A stretch of DNA of 64,000 nucleotides from Streptomyces jeddahensis (GCF_001642995.1 NZ_LOHS01000089.1:1-64000); one strand, 5' to 3'; counted from the stretch's first letter, positions 17,808 through 27,704 are shown. The notes: a model not told the origin generated them from the letters alone. Translations and numbers: made by a program.

Positions 17808-20800
17808 TCACGCGATCTCGACGAGCAGGTCACCGCCCTCCACCTGCTGGATCTGGTGGATGGCCAGCCTGGCCACCGTCCCGGCCCTCGGGGCGGTGAT
17901 CGCCGCCTCCATCTTCATCGCCTCGATGGTGGCCACCGTGGCCCCGGCCGCCACCTCGTCCCCCTCGGCGACCGCGAGCGTCACCACTCCGGCGAACGGC
18001 GCGGCGACATGGCCGGGGTTGGTCCGGTCGGCCTTCTCGGTCGCCGGGACGTCGGAGGCCGCTGCGTTGTCGCGTACCTGGATCGGCCGCAGCTGACCGT
18101 TCAGGGTGGACATCACGGTGCGCATGCCGCGTTCGTCCGCCTCGCCGACGGCCTCCAGCTCGATGAGCAGCCGGACACCGGGTTCGAGGTCGACGGCGTA
18201 CTCCTTCCCGGGACGCAGCCCGTAGAAGAAGTCCTTGCTGTCCAGGACGCTGGTGTCGCCGTACGCCTGACGGTGCGTCTCGAACTCGCGCGTCGGCCCG
18301 GGGAACAGCAGCCGGTTGAGCGTCGCGCGCCGGTCCTTCGCCAGCGCCGTGCGGTCGTCCACGGTGAGCTCCTGCACGGGCCTGGGGTCGGCGCGGCCCT
18401 CCAGCGCCCTGGTGCGGAACGGCTCCGGCCAGCCCCCGGGCGGATTGCCCAGCTCGCCGCGTAGGAAACCGATGACGGAGTCGGGGATGTCGAACCTGTC
18501 CGGCGTCGCCTCGAAGTCCTCCGGGGACACGTCGGCGCCCACCAGATGGAGCGCGAGGTCGCCGACCACCTTCGACGAGGGGGTGACCTTCACGAGCCTG
18601 CCGAGGATACGGTCGGCGGCGGCGTACATCGCCTCGATCTCCTCGAACCGCTCGCCGAGGCCCAGCGCGATCGCCTGGGTGCGCAGGTTGGAGAGCTGCC
18701 CGCCGGGGATCTCATGGTGGTAGACGCGCCCGGTCGGCGAGGCCAGGCCCGCCTCGAAGGGTGCGTAGATCTTGCGGACGCTCTCCCAGTACGGCTCGAG
18801 ATCGCCGACGGCCTGCAGGTCGAGACCGGTCGGCCGCTCGGAGTGGTCGGTCGCCGCCACGATCGCCGACAGCGACGGCTGCGAGGTGGTGCCCGCCATC
18901 GACGCCACCGCCCCGTCCACCGCGTCCGCACCCGCCTGGATCGCGGCGAGGTAGGTGGCGAGCTGACCGCCCGCGGTGTCGTGGGTGTGGATGTGCACCG
19001 GCAGGTCGAACTCCCGGCGCAGGGCCGATACGAGCGTCGCGGCCGCCGGGGCGCGCAGCAGCCCCGCCATGTCCTTGACGGCCAGGACATGGGCGCCCGC
19101 GGCGACGATCTGCTCGGCCAGCCGGAGGTAGTAGTCCAGGGTGTACAGCCGCTCGGACGGGTCGGACAGGTCCGATGTGTAGCACAGCGCGACCTCGGCG
19201 ACGGCCGTTCCGGTCTCCCGCACGGCCTCGATGGCGGGCCGCATCTGCTCGACGTCGTTGAGCGCGTCGAAGATGCGGAAGACGTCGATGCCGGTCGTCG
19301 CGGCCTCCTGAACGAAGGCGTCGGTCACCTCGGTCGGGTACGGCGTGTAGCCCACGGTGTTGCGGCCACGCAGCAGCATCTGCAGGCAGATGTTCGGCAC
19401 GGCTTCGCGCAGCGCGGCCAGGCGCTCCCAGGGGTCCTCGGCGAGGAAGCGGAGCGCGACGTCGTAGGTGGCGCCGCCCCAGCACTCCAGGGACAGCAGC
19501 TGCGGCAGCGTCCGCGCCACCACCGGGGCGACCGCGAGCAGGTCCTTGGTACGGACGCGGGTGGCGAGCAGCGACTGGTGGGCGTCCCGGAACGTGGTAT
19601 CGGTGACGCCGATGGTCGGCGACTCGCGCAGCCACCGGGCGAAACCCTCCGGGCCGAGTTCGGCGAGCCGCTGCCGGGAGCCGGCGGGCGGTTCGAGGGC
19701 CGGCAGCGGTGGCAGCTTGGTGATCGGGTCGAGCAGCTCGGGCCGCTCACCGTGCGGCTTGTTCACCGTGACGTCGGCGAGGTAGGTGAGGAGCTTCGTA
19801 CCGCGGTCGGCGGAGTGGCGGGCGGTGAGCAGGTGCGGGCGCTGTTCGATGAACGACGTGGTGACCCGTCCGGCCTGGAAGTCCGGGTCGTCGAGGACTG
19901 CTTGCAGGAACGGGATGTTCGTGGCCACGCCGCGGATGCGGAACTCGGCCACGGCACGCCGGGCGCGGCCGATCGCGGTCGTGAAGTCCCGGCCGCGGCA
20001 CGTGAGTTTGACCAGCATGGAGTCGAAGTGCGCACTGATCTCCGTACCGGCGTGAGTGGTGCCGCCGTCCAGACGGATGCCCGAGCCGCCCGGCGAACGG
20101 TAGGCGCTGATCCTGCCGGTGTCCGGACGGAAGCCGTTGGCCGGGTCCTCGGTGGTGATACGGCACTGCAGTGCGGCGCCGCGCAGTGTGACCGTCTCCT
20201 GCGACAGCCCTAGATCGGCCAGCGTCTCACCGGCCGCGATACGCAACTGCGACTGCACGAGGTCGACGTCGGTGACCTCCTCGGTCACCGTGTGCTCGAC
20301 CTGGATGCGCGGGTTCATCTCGATGAAGACGTGGTTGCCGTCGCGGTCGAGCAGGAACTCCACGGTGCCCGCGTTGCGGTAGCCGATCTCGCGCGCGAAG
20401 CGGACCGCGTCGGCGCAGATGCGCTCGCGCAGCGCCGGGTCGAGGTTCGGCGCGGGCGCGAGTTCGATCACCTTCTGGTGGCGGCGCTGCAGCGAGCAGT
20501 CGCGCTCGAACAGGTGGATGACGTTGCCGTGTCCGTCGGCGAGGATCTGCACCTCGATGTGGCGGGGATCGACGACGGCCTTCTCCAGGAAGACGGTGGG
20601 GTCGCCGAACGCGGAGGCCGCCTCACGCGCCGCCGCCTCGATGGACTCGCGCAGCGCCGCCGGGTCCTCGACGCGGCGCATGCCGCGCCCTCCTCCCCCG
20701 GCGACGGCCTTGACGAACACGGGAAAGCCGATGTCATCGGCGGCACGGACCAGTTCGTCCACGTCGGTGGAGGGCGCTGACGAGCCCAGCACCGGCACGC

Positions 20801-21182
20801 CCGCCGCACGAGCTGCGGCCACCGCGCGCGCCTTGTTCCCCGTCAGCTCGAGCGTTTCCGCGCTCGGCCCGACGAAGACGATGCCCGCCTCCTCGCACGC
20901 GCGCGCCAGGTCGGGGTTCTCGGACAGGAACCCGTAACCCGGATACACCGCGTCGGCTCCCGCCCGCTGCGCCGCACGGACGATCTCCTCGACAGAGAGG
21001 TAGGCCCGCACCGGGTGTCCCGGCTGGCCGATCTCGTACGCCTCGTCGGCCTTCAGCCGGTGCAGCGAGTTGCGGTCCTCGTGCGGGAAGACGGCGACGG
21101 TTCTCGCGCCCAGCTCATAGCCGGCACGGAACGCGCGAATCGCGATCTCACCACGGTTGGCGACCAGCACCTTGCGGAACAT
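17808..21182 (-). CDS. pyc: Pyruvate carboxylase
   Basis: The 1124-residue enzyme carries all domains of single-chain pyruvate carboxylase. The biotin carboxylase (MFRKVLVANRGEIAIR start, GGGGRGMRR, FIEMNPRIQVEHTVTEE) spans about 1-450. The carboxyltransferase follows (TFRDAHQSLLATRVRT, ECWGGATYDVALRF, VKDMAGLL, THDTAGG). The C-terminal biotinyl domain has EAMKMEA with the biotin Lys near residue 1090. It makes oxaloacetate from pyruvate, bicarbonate and ATP to refill the citric acid cycle. ATG 21182 is the family start; upstream in-frame codons lack family similarity. It stands alone, convergent with the aldehyde dehydrogenase operon. Confidence 0.97.
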   Translation of the reverse strand: MFRKVLVANRGEIAIRAFRAGYELGARTVAVFPHEDRNSLHRLKADEAYEIGQPGHPVRAYLSVEEIVRAAQRAGADAVYPGYGFLSENPDLARACEEAGIVFVGPSAETLELTGNKARAVAAARAAGVPVLGSSAPSTDVDELVRAADDIGFPVFVKAVAGGGGRGMRRVEDPAALRESIEAAAREAASAFGDPTVFLEKAVVDPRHIEVQILADGHGNVIHLFERDCSLQRRHQKVIELAPAPNLDPALRERICADAVRFAREIGYRNAGTVEFLLDRDGNHVFIEMNPRIQVEHTVTEEVTDVDLVQSQLRIAAGETLADLGLSQETVTLRGAALQCRITTEDPANGFRPDTGRISAYRSPGGSGIRLDGGTTHAGTEISAHFDSMLVKLTCRGRDFTTAIGRARRAVAEFRIRGVATNIPFLQAVLDDPDFQAGRVTTSFIEQRPHLLTARHSADRGTKLLTYLADVTVNKPHGERPELLDPITKLPPLPALEPPAGSRQRLAELGPEGFARWLRESPTIGVTDTTFRDAHQSLLATRVRTKDLLAVAPVVARTLPQLLSLECWGGATYDVALRFLAEDPWERLAALREAVPNICLQMLLRGRNTVGYTPYPTEVTDAFVQEAATTGIDVFRIFDALNDVEQMRPAIEAVRETGTAVAEVALCYTSDLSDPSERLYTLDYYLRLAEQIVAAGAHVLAVKDMAGLLRAPAAATLVSALRREFDLPVHIHTHDTAGGQLATYLAAIQAGADAVDGAVASMAGTTSQPSLSAIVAATDHSERPTGLDLQAVGDLEPYWESVRKIYAPFEAGLASPTGRVYHHEIPGGQLSNLRTQAIALGLGERFEEIEAMYAAADRILGRLVKVTPSSKVVGDLALHLVGADVSPEDFEATPDRFDIPDSVIGFLRGELGNPPGGWPEPFRTRALEGRADPRPVQELTVDDRTALAKDRRATLNRLLFPGPTREFETHRQAYGDTSVLDSKDFFYGLRPGKEYAVDLEPGVRLLIELEAVGEADERGMRTVMSTLNGQLRPIQVRDNAAASDVPATEKADRTNPGHVAAPFAGVVTLAVAEGDEVAAGATVATIEAMKMEAAITAPRAGTVARLAIHQIQQVEGGDLLVEIA

Positions 21183-21319
21183 TCCGGATCCCTTCAGCCT
21201 GCCGGTGTCGGGGACCATGCTGTCGGCCACGCCCCTTCCGTGCCATATGAGCCACGCCACTCATGTGGATCATTCTGGCGGGCGGAGCGGCCCTCGGAAC
21301 GCAGGCGGCCACGGCTCGC

Positions 21320-22039
21320 CTACCGGTGCTCGGGGTTCGGGAAGTCGAAGCGGCACCCCGCGTCCCACTCCGAGCGCTGGTTGCCGTGCGCGGGGATGCC
21401 GCCCGCCTGCTTGAGCAGGGCGGCCATGTGCAGCAGGTTCCAGGTCATGAAGGTGGTGTTGCGGTTGGTGAAATCGTTCTCCGGTCCGCCCGAACCCGGG
21501 TCGAGATACGAGGGTCCGGGGCCCGCCTCCCCGATCCAGCCCGCGTCGGCCTGCGGCGGAATGGTGTAACCGAGGTGCTGGAGGCTGTAGAGCACGTTCA
21601 TCGCGCAGTGCTTCACACCGTCCTCGTTGCCCGTGATCAGGCAGCCGCCGACGCGCCCGTAATACGCGTACTGCCCACGGTCGTTGAGCAGTGTCGAGCA
21701 CGCGTACAGTCGCTCGACGACCTGTTTCATCACCGAGCTGTTGTCGCCGAGCCAGATCGGCCCCGCCAGCACCAGGATGTCAGCCGCCATCACGCGCTCG
21801 AACAGTGCGGGCCACTCGTCGCTCGCCCACCCGTGCTCGGTCATGTCCGGCCATACGCCGGTCGCGATGTCGTGATCGACCGCCCGCACCAGCTCGGTGG
21901 CGACGCCGTTCGCCTCCATCACCTCGCGGCTCTTGTCGATCAGCCCCTGGGTGTTGCTGACTTCGGGCGAGCGCTTGAGCGTGCAATTGACGAACAGCGC
22001 ACGCAGATCGTCATAGCGGGCGGGCGGCTGGGCGGTCAC
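21320..22039 (-). CDS. Flavodoxin-fold NAD(P)H-dependent oxidoreductase
   Basis: The 239-residue protein has an FMN-reductase/flavodoxin-like fold. ALFVNCTLKRSPE forms the first strand and phosphate loop, ADILVLAGPIWLGDNSSVMKQ the second FMN loop, and GRVGGCLITGNEDG follows. NLLHMAALLKQAGGIPAHGN near the end matches a subgroup common in actinomycetes. It probably binds FMN and transfers electrons from NAD(P)H; the acceptor is unknown. GTG 22039 is chosen because aggagg lies 5 bp upstream. It has no operon partner. Confidence 0.83.
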   Translation of the reverse strand: MTAQPPARYDDLRALFVNCTLKRSPEVSNTQGLIDKSREVMEANGVATELVRAVDHDIATGVWPDMTEHGWASDEWPALFERVMAADILVLAGPIWLGDNSSVMKQVVERLYACSTLLNDRGQYAYYGRVGGCLITGNEDGVKHCAMNVLYSLQHLGYTIPPQADAGWIGEAGPGPSYLDPGSGGPENDFTNRNTTFMTWNLLHMAALLKQAGGIPAHGNQRSEWDAGCRFDFPNPEHR

Positions 22040-22211
22040 GAAGCCTCCTGGATCCTGCCACCGTGCGGTCACGACGGCGCGACGCCGTCCATCGTGCTGA
22101 CCGGGCGACCGCTGCGGCTGCTCCGGCACAGCCTGCCGACGATGATCACTCCGACGGCCGTTCCGACCGGCCCGTTCCCTAGTCCCCGCCGTCCCAATTG
22201 TTTCGAAAATT

Positions 22212-22228
22212 CGTCAAGAGTCTTGACG
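22212..22228. promoter_or_regulatory. Palindrome cgtcaagagtcttgacg upstream of the GH28-like gene
   Basis: Perfect 8-bp arms surround a central G. The right arm contains ttgacg, a -35-like sequence facing the secreted enzyme gene, so a bound regulator would block or position RNA polymerase. Sites of this symmetry are typical for GntR- or LacI-type sugar regulators. Confidence 0.6.
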
Positions 22229-22394
22229 CAGATTTGGCGCAACACTGAAGCTCATCGCGCCCATACACCACATCTGCACGAAAGGCAGAGGCTCTGCCTG
22301 CACGCCGCGCGGGGGCCGCGCAAGGCGGCTGCAGCACCGGGGTCTCCGCCTCCGGCCACAGATGACCACGCCCACGTTCCGTCAAGGAGTCACC

Positions 22395-23924
22395 ATGAGC
22401 TCGTCCCTGTCCCGGCGAACCACCCTCCAGGCCGCCGGCGCCCTCGCTGTCGCCGGCCTGGCCGGCAGCGTCGCCGGCACAGCACAGGCCGCCGCTGCCA
22501 CGGCGGACGAGACCGGCACCGTCGACGACCGAGTGGTCATCCACCCGACCCTTCCGCAGGTGCCCGTCAACAACTCCTTCACCGTCAAGTTCCGGCCCGT
22601 CGGCGGCACCTGGCAGAGACTCGACGTCTATCTGGCCAAGCTCGCGCTGATCGACCCCGTCACCGGCAGCAACAGGGCCCAGAACTCCTCTGTGGCCATG
22701 TTCGACTTCTCCGGCACCGTCGAGGTCGAGGTCACCTACAACCCGGGCGCCTTCGAGAAGGTCCGTATACGCCCGGACTCGTACGGCATCAAGCCCGAGG
22801 TGCTCGGCAGCACCGCGCGCTTCACCCTGGACCGGCCCCGCAACATCGTCGTCCAGGTCGACGACAAGATCTTCGACTGCCTCCACCTGTTCGCGAACCC
22901 GATCGAGCAGGACGTGCCCGCCGAGGGCGACAAGAACGTCATGTACTTCGGGCCCGGTTTCCACACTCCCCCCAACGGGGAGCTGAAGGTGCCCAGCAAC
23001 ACCACCGTCTACCTGGCTCCGGGTGCGGTCGTCCAGGCCTTCGTGGACATCCAGGGGGTGGAGAACTCCCGGGTGACCGGCCGTGGCGTCCTCTACAACT
23101 CCAAGTGGGGCGCGATGCTGATCCGCAAGTGCGAGAACGTCACGATCGACGGCGTCACGATCCTCAACCCCCGGTACGAGAACATCAGGGTCGCGGAGTC
23201 GCAGAACATCACCATCAAGAACCTGCGCGCCTTCAGCCACCAGGGCTGGGGCGACGGCATCCAGCTCTACTGCTCCGAGAACGTCACCATCGATGGCTGC
23301 TTCCTGCGCACCTCCGACGACTCCATCGCCCTCTACACCCACCGCTGGGACTTCTACGGCGACACCCGCAACATCACGGTCAAGAACTGCTCCCTCTGGG
23401 CCGACGTCGCCCACCCGATCAACATCGGCGTGCATGGCAACACCGACACCCCCGAGATGCTGGAGAACCTGAACTTCGAGAACATCGACATCCTCGACCA
23501 CCGCGAGCCGCAGGTGACCTACCAGGGCGCCATCGCCTTCATGGTCGGCGACAGCAACCTCGTCCGGGACGTCAGGTTCGACAACATCCGTGTGGAGGAC
23601 TTCCGCTGGGGCCAGCTCGTCCACATACGGGTCGAGTACAACCCGAAGTACAACACCTCGGCCGGCCGCGGCATCGAGAACGTCTACGTCAAGGACCTCA
23701 GCTACAACGGCAAGAACGCCGACCTGTCGATCATCACCGGTCTGGACAAGGATCACGTCGTCAAGGACGTCACCTTCGAGAACCTCCGCGTCAACGGCAG
23801 GGTGATCGCCGACAGCACGGGCAAGCCGAGGTGGTACCTGGCCTCGGACGGCGTGCCCATGTTCGTCAACGAGTACGTGCAGAACCTGCGCTTCCTCACC
23901 ACCGAGGAGGCCGCGGCCCTGTAG
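22395..23924 (+). CDS. Secreted GH28-like parallel beta-helix enzyme, Tat signal
   Basis: The 509-residue precursor starts with a Tat-type signal: SRRTTLQAAG, a hydrophobic stretch and an AQA-A cleavage region near residue 33. A beta-rich domain follows, then from about 200 a right-handed beta-helix with repeated rungs (NVTIDGVTIL, NITIKNLRAF, NVTIDGCFL, NITVKNCSL). SDDSIAL and the His in INIGVHGN occupy positions expected for the acid pair and His of GH28-like enzymes. It probably cleaves a polysaccharide outside the cell; GH28 members often act on polygalacturonate, but substrate is unproved. ATG 22395 has ribosome site aaggag. A palindrome upstream and a U-tract terminator downstream frame it. 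Confidence 0.85.
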   Translation: MSSSLSRRTTLQAAGALAVAGLAGSVAGTAQAAAATADETGTVDDRVVIHPTLPQVPVNNSFTVKFRPVGGTWQRLDVYLAKLALIDPVTGSNRAQNSSVAMFDFSGTVEVEVTYNPGAFEKVRIRPDSYGIKPEVLGSTARFTLDRPRNIVVQVDDKIFDCLHLFANPIEQDVPAEGDKNVMYFGPGFHTPPNGELKVPSNTTVYLAPGAVVQAFVDIQGVENSRVTGRGVLYNSKWGAMLIRKCENVTIDGVTILNPRYENIRVAESQNITIKNLRAFSHQGWGDGIQLYCSENVTIDGCFLRTSDDSIALYTHRWDFYGDTRNITVKNCSLWADVAHPINIGVHGNTDTPEMLENLNFENIDILDHREPQVTYQGAIAFMVGDSNLVRDVRFDNIRVEDFRWGQLVHIRVEYNPKYNTSAGRGIENVYVKDLSYNGKNADLSIITGLDKDHVVKDVTFENLRVNGRVIADSTGKPRWYLASDGVPMFVNEYVQNLRFLTTEEAAAL

Positions 23925-23954
23925 CCGCCTGGCCTGTAACCGCCTGGCGGTCCG

Positions 23955-23990
23955 GCTCCGGCGCCCCTGAGGGAACGCCGGAGCTTTTTT
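23955..23990 (+). terminator. Rho-independent terminator after the GH28-like gene
   Basis: gctccggcg and cgccggagc pair, followed at once by tttttt. This is the clearest intrinsic terminator in the window. Confidence 0.9.
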
Positions 23991-24035
23991 GCGAGTTCAG
24001 CGGGCTGACCCGCGCCGCCGCCCTTGGTGCGTCGG

Positions 24036-24920
24036 CTAGCCGAGGTACCTGCCTGCGAGTTCGCGTGCCCTGCGGCGGACGCGATCGTTTCCCGAGGGGC
24101 TGTTGAACGCGGCGTAGGGCGGCCACAGGAAGACGAAGATCGCGAGTTCTTCTGCCACCAGTGCGCGTTCCAGAGCGCGGCGGTCGCAGGGGCGAACGTC
24201 CAGATAGGCATCGACCAGGGCCCGGGGCACAGCCGTCCCCGATGGGGTTGCGCGCACGCTGAGGAAGGCCAGGTCGGAGGCGGGCCGGCCGACTCCCACC
24301 GCCTGCCAGTCGCAGAAGACCAGCGACCCTGCAGCGTGGACGATGTTGTCCGTGTGGCAGTCCCCATGGATGAGCACCGGTGGTAGCGCGCTGATCTGAT
24401 CGTGTAGCTCGGTGCGGCCGGAGACCAAGGCGGGAAGCTGGGGAAGCGTGGCCGCCCAGAAGTCGTTGATCTCCTTCAGGTTCGGCGCGGCGAGAGCCTC
24501 CAGCAGCGCATCAGGACGGCTCGAGTCCCCGGCTTTCGGCAGCGGCATGCTGTGCAGGGCGGCCAAGTCCCTTCCCAGGTTCGTCCACATGTCCCGGGTC
24601 CACGACGCGACGCCCTGAGGCGTGCCGGCCGCCGTGAGCAGCATGGCCACACCCTCCTCGGTGTCCAGGGAGTTGAGGAGGCGTGGTGTGCGAATGGGGG
24701 CGACGGGTGCGAGGTCCTGATAGAAGCGCAGTTCCCGCCGGGCGGCTGCCAGCGCTTCTGGACCCAGCGCGACCGGAGTGACTTTGAGGTACGCGGCCTC
24801 CGCGTCGATCGTTCGTACGGCCTGAACGCTGGCGCCGGACCGGGACTCTACCTGCACTTCGAATCGCTCGACGGCCACTCGGAACTCGCCCAGCGCCAAT
24901 TCCATGAGGTCACTCGGCAC
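24036..24920 (-). CDS. Phosphotransferase family protein (APH-like kinase)
   Basis: The 294-residue protein has the aminoglycoside phosphotransferase/choline-kinase fold. EAAYLKVTP includes the ATP-site Lys, LGRDLAALHSMP precedes the lobe linker, HGDCHTDNIV is the catalytic loop (Asp and Asn) and FCDWQAVGVGRPASDLA contains the DFG-like Asp. It should phosphorylate a small molecule; sequence alone cannot distinguish drug resistance from metabolism. It lies 21 bp downstream of a broken trypco2/LRR gene on the same strand. The ATG at 24920 is adopted, with a weak ribosome site. Confidence 0.85.
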   Translation of the reverse strand: MPSDLMELALGEFRVAVERFEVQVESRSGASVQAVRTIDAEAAYLKVTPVALGPEALAAARRELRFYQDLAPVAPIRTPRLLNSLDTEEGVAMLLTAAGTPQGVASWTRDMWTNLGRDLAALHSMPLPKAGDSSRPDALLEALAAPNLKEINDFWAATLPQLPALVSGRTELHDQISALPPVLIHGDCHTDNIVHAAGSLVFCDWQAVGVGRPASDLAFLSVRATPSGTAVPRALVDAYLDVRPCDRRALERALVAEELAIFVFLWPPYAAFNSPSGNDRVRRRARELAGRYLG

Positions 24921-24941
24921 GCGGACAGCTCCTCCTGAGCA

Positions 24942-25861
24942 CTACGAGCGTCGGTACAGCACAGACCGGAACCAGGCTCCCGGGTGTGGCCGAATGCCGG
25001 AACCGGGCACGCCCTCCTGGACAGGGGGCTTCCCCGTGAGGGGTACGCGGGGAGCCCTTTGGTCGTGAATCTTCACCTTACTTCCGCTCGGCAGCTCTTT
25101 CTCCCCGGCCAGATGGATCGTGACAGAAGAGGCAGGGACGGCCCGCAAAGCCGACACGTCCGCGTCCAGAGTCGTGAAAGAGCGGTGGTCTATCTGGGCA
25201 CTCAACGTCCTGAGGTTGGGAAACACCTCCAGGAGTTCGCTGAAATCAATGCGGCTTCGGACTTCCGCCCTGAGGTGCAGGGACTGGATCTGCGGAAGCG
25301 GCGGCAGACGAAGTTCGGCGAGACGGGAGATCTGGGCGAGATCGATATCCAGCTCGTTGAGCTCGTGCAGCGCCACCAGCTTCCTCAACTCGTCTGGGAC
25401 GAAGCGAGAATCGGTGTCCGCGGCCAGATGGAGCTTCGTGAGACCCGGCCAGCGTTCGATGCCGTCGAGCGACGATGTGCTCAGAGTCGACGGCACCAAG
25501 GTGAGGGCCTGCAGGCCCGAAGGCAGGGGCAAGTCCCTCAGGGCGCCCCAGGCCTGGCGGCTGTTGACGGAGACCGATCTCAGGCCCTGCAGTTCGGCCA
25601 GCGGGCTCATGTCGGGCCCTACAGGCATCATCTCCAGCTGCAGATGCTCGATGCTCACCTCGGAGATAGAGGAATAGTCCTTGAGGCTCCGCAGTCGACG
25701 AATCCCAGTGAGCGAAGACGCGGACGGCGCAGCTCGACCGTGAACTCGAGATCGATGTCCCCCACCTCGAAGCGCAGGTCACGCCCCGTCCCGCGCGCCC
25801 CAGCGGTGAGCAGTTAGTCGCGTACGGCCTGGACGGCGTCGGCGAGCTCGATCCCGTCCAT
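24942..25861 (-). pseudogene. Broken trypco2 gene joined to leucine-rich-repeat sequence
   Basis: From ATG 25861 (ribosome site gaaagga) the frame encodes MDGIELADAVQAVRD, then TAA at 25814-25816. In the same frame it resumes LLTAGARGTGRDLRFEVGD and IDLEFTVELRRP. This is the start of a trypsin-co-occurring domain 2 (trypco2) protein with a nonsense mutation where Gln or Glu is expected. After ELRRP similarity stops. A shifted frame continues with leucine-rich repeats (LTGIRRLRSLKD, GLTKLHLAADTD, ELNELDIDLAQISRLAEL, NLRTLSAQID) to 24942. Trypco2 proteins accompany proteases and STAND NTPases in proposed conflict systems. The fusion probably reflects a deletion between two neighbouring genes. 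Confidence 0.7.
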
Positions 25862-25951
25862 CAGATTCCTTTCGAGGGGACCACCGGCTTTAGTACTCCA
25901 GTGCGACTTCGTGATCGAGTCCGTGGCGTTCGTGCCCCTTACTGTGGCGGC

Positions 25952-26305
25952 ATGGGCTATGACGTGCACATCACCAGGCGTACGCCGTGGTGGGAGGAAG
26001 AGGGCGAGCAGATCACCACGCAGGAGTGGGCGGCGGTAGTCGCTGCCGACTCCGACCTGGAGATGGTTCAAGTGGCCCGAGTTTCTCCGTGCGGCCAGGA
26101 CGCCGTGTTGGAGTACCGACACGAGTGGCTGGCACAGATGTGCACCCACCCGCAACGGGACACTCACGGTGCCTGGTTGGACTGGGAACAGGGGCAGATC
26201 GTGGTGAAGAACCCGGATGAGATCCTGCTCAAGAAGATGCGGGAGATCGCGCGGGTACTGGGGGCGCGCGTCCAGGGCGACGACTGTGAGTACTACGACG
26301 AGTAA
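25952..26305 (+). CDS. Passenger protein inside the IS701-family element
   Basis: The 117-residue protein starts MGYDVHITRRTPWWEEEG. It has many acidic and Trp residues, an ITTQEWAAVVAAD helix, a DPDE-like NPDEILLKKMREIARVLG helix and an acidic tail GDDCEYYDE. I recognise it only as a small conserved hypothetical type; immunity-like or regulatory roles are possible but unsupported. It lies wholly between the terminal repeats and 49 bp before the transposase in the same direction, so it moves with the element. The ATG is 58 bp inside the left end and no good ribosome site is visible. Confidence 0.75.
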   Translation: MGYDVHITRRTPWWEEEGEQITTQEWAAVVAADSDLEMVQVARVSPCGQDAVLEYRHEWLAQMCTHPQRDTHGAWLDWEQGQIVVKNPDEILLKKMREIARVLGARVQGDDCEYYDE

Positions 26306-26354
26306 ACACTGCCGGTCCGCCGCAGGGACGGCCACCGCGTGATCATCGGGGGTT

Positions 26355-27704
26355 GTGTGGACTCCTGAAGATCGTGTGGTGGCCGCAGGCCATAGCGTAG
26401 ACCCTGCCCGCTGGCGGGCGATGTTCGACCAGGTTATGGCCCGGATCGCAGGCCGATTCAGGCGAGTTGAGCCCAGGGCCGCGGCCCGCTCCTATCTGCT
26501 CGGGCTGCTGTCGGGCGTGGAACGAAAGAACTGCTGGCAGCTGGCCGAACAGGCGGGCCATACGCGGCCCGGGCCGATGCAGCGCCTGCTGCGCTGCGCC
26601 CGCTGGGACGCCGATGCCGTCCGCGACGATTTGCGTGCGTACGCCGCCGAACACCTCGGCACCGACGGCGGCGTTCTCGTCGTCGACGAGACCGGCTTCC
26701 TGAAGAAGGGCCGGTCCTCGGCAGGAGTGCAGCGGCAGTACACCGGCACCGCAGGACGCATCGAAAATGCCCAGGTCGGTGTGTTCCTCGCCCTGGCCAC
26801 CAGCCGGGGACGGGCCCTGATCGACCGACGGCTCTACCTCCCGGAACACTCCTGGTCCACTGATCCCGAACGCCGCAACACGGCCGGGATACCCGAGACG
26901 GTGCAGTTCGCCACCAAGCCCCGTCTGGCCGAGGAGATGATCGAGGCCGCACTGGACGCCGGAATCGGTGCCTCCTGGGTGACCGGCGACGAAGCCTACG
27001 GACAGGACCCCCAGCTCCGCGCCGCCCTCGAGGCACGCGGTATCGGCTACGTGATGGCCGTCGCCTGCTCGATGCGCGTGAGAATCAACCACGGCCGCAC
27101 TTCCGTCCGCGCGGACACCGTCGCCGGCCGCCTGCCCGCCACAGCCTGGCAGCGGCGCAGCGCCGGAAACGGCGCGAAAGGGCCGCGATACTACGACTGG
27201 GCCTGGATCCGCATCGGCACCGGCAACCACCGGCACCTGCTCATCCGACGCAACCGGTCCACCGGCGAACTCGCTTTCTATCTGTGCTGGTCGCTCACCG
27301 AAGTGCCCGCGTCGGAACTGGTCCGCGTCGCCGGTGTCCGCTGGAGCATCGAGGAGTGCTTCCAGGCCGCCAAGAGCCAGGTCGGACTCGACCACTACCA
27401 GGTTAGGCACTGGACTTCATGGCACCGGCACATCACGCTCGCCATGCTCGCCCTGGCCTTCCTGACTGCCCTCGCCGCCGACGCGGCCCGCGAACGGCCC
27501 GCCGACGCGCACCAGCTTGCCCGCAGCAGCGATCCGATCACGCTGACCGTCCCGGAGATCCGCCACCTACTTGCCGCTCTCTTCAACCCACCGGCCGTGA
27601 CTCCGACCAGGCCGCTGCACTGGTCCAACTGGCGCAGACGGCACCAGGCAACAGCCCGACGCAGCCACTACCGACGACGGACCGCCAGCGAACCCACTGG
27701 GTAG
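26355..27704 (+). CDS. IS701-family transposase
   Basis: The 449-residue transposase has the family blocks. RSYLLGLLSGVERKNCWQLA lies near residue 45 and VLVVDETGFLKKG near 108 with the first catalytic Asp. WVTGDEAYGQDP near 213 supplies the second Asp and WSIEECFQAAKSQVGLDHYQ near 335 the Glu. The triad is intact, no frame is broken, and terminal repeats with target duplications surround it, so the element may still move. The GTG at 26355 is adopted; its ribosome site is a loose ggggg. The stop is 22 bp before the right end. Confidence 0.95.
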   Translation: MWTPEDRVVAAGHSVDPARWRAMFDQVMARIAGRFRRVEPRAAARSYLLGLLSGVERKNCWQLAEQAGHTRPGPMQRLLRCARWDADAVRDDLRAYAAEHLGTDGGVLVVDETGFLKKGRSSAGVQRQYTGTAGRIENAQVGVFLALATSRGRALIDRRLYLPEHSWSTDPERRNTAGIPETVQFATKPRLAEEMIEAALDAGIGASWVTGDEAYGQDPQLRAALEARGIGYVMAVACSMRVRINHGRTSVRADTVAGRLPATAWQRRSAGNGAKGPRYYDWAWIRIGTGNHRHLLIRRNRSTGELAFYLCWSLTEVPASELVRVAGVRWSIEECFQAAKSQVGLDHYQVRHWTSWHRHITLAMLALAFLTALAADAARERPADAHQLARSSDPITLTVPEIRHLLAALFNPPAVTPTRPLHWSNWRRRHQATARRSHYRRRTASEPTG

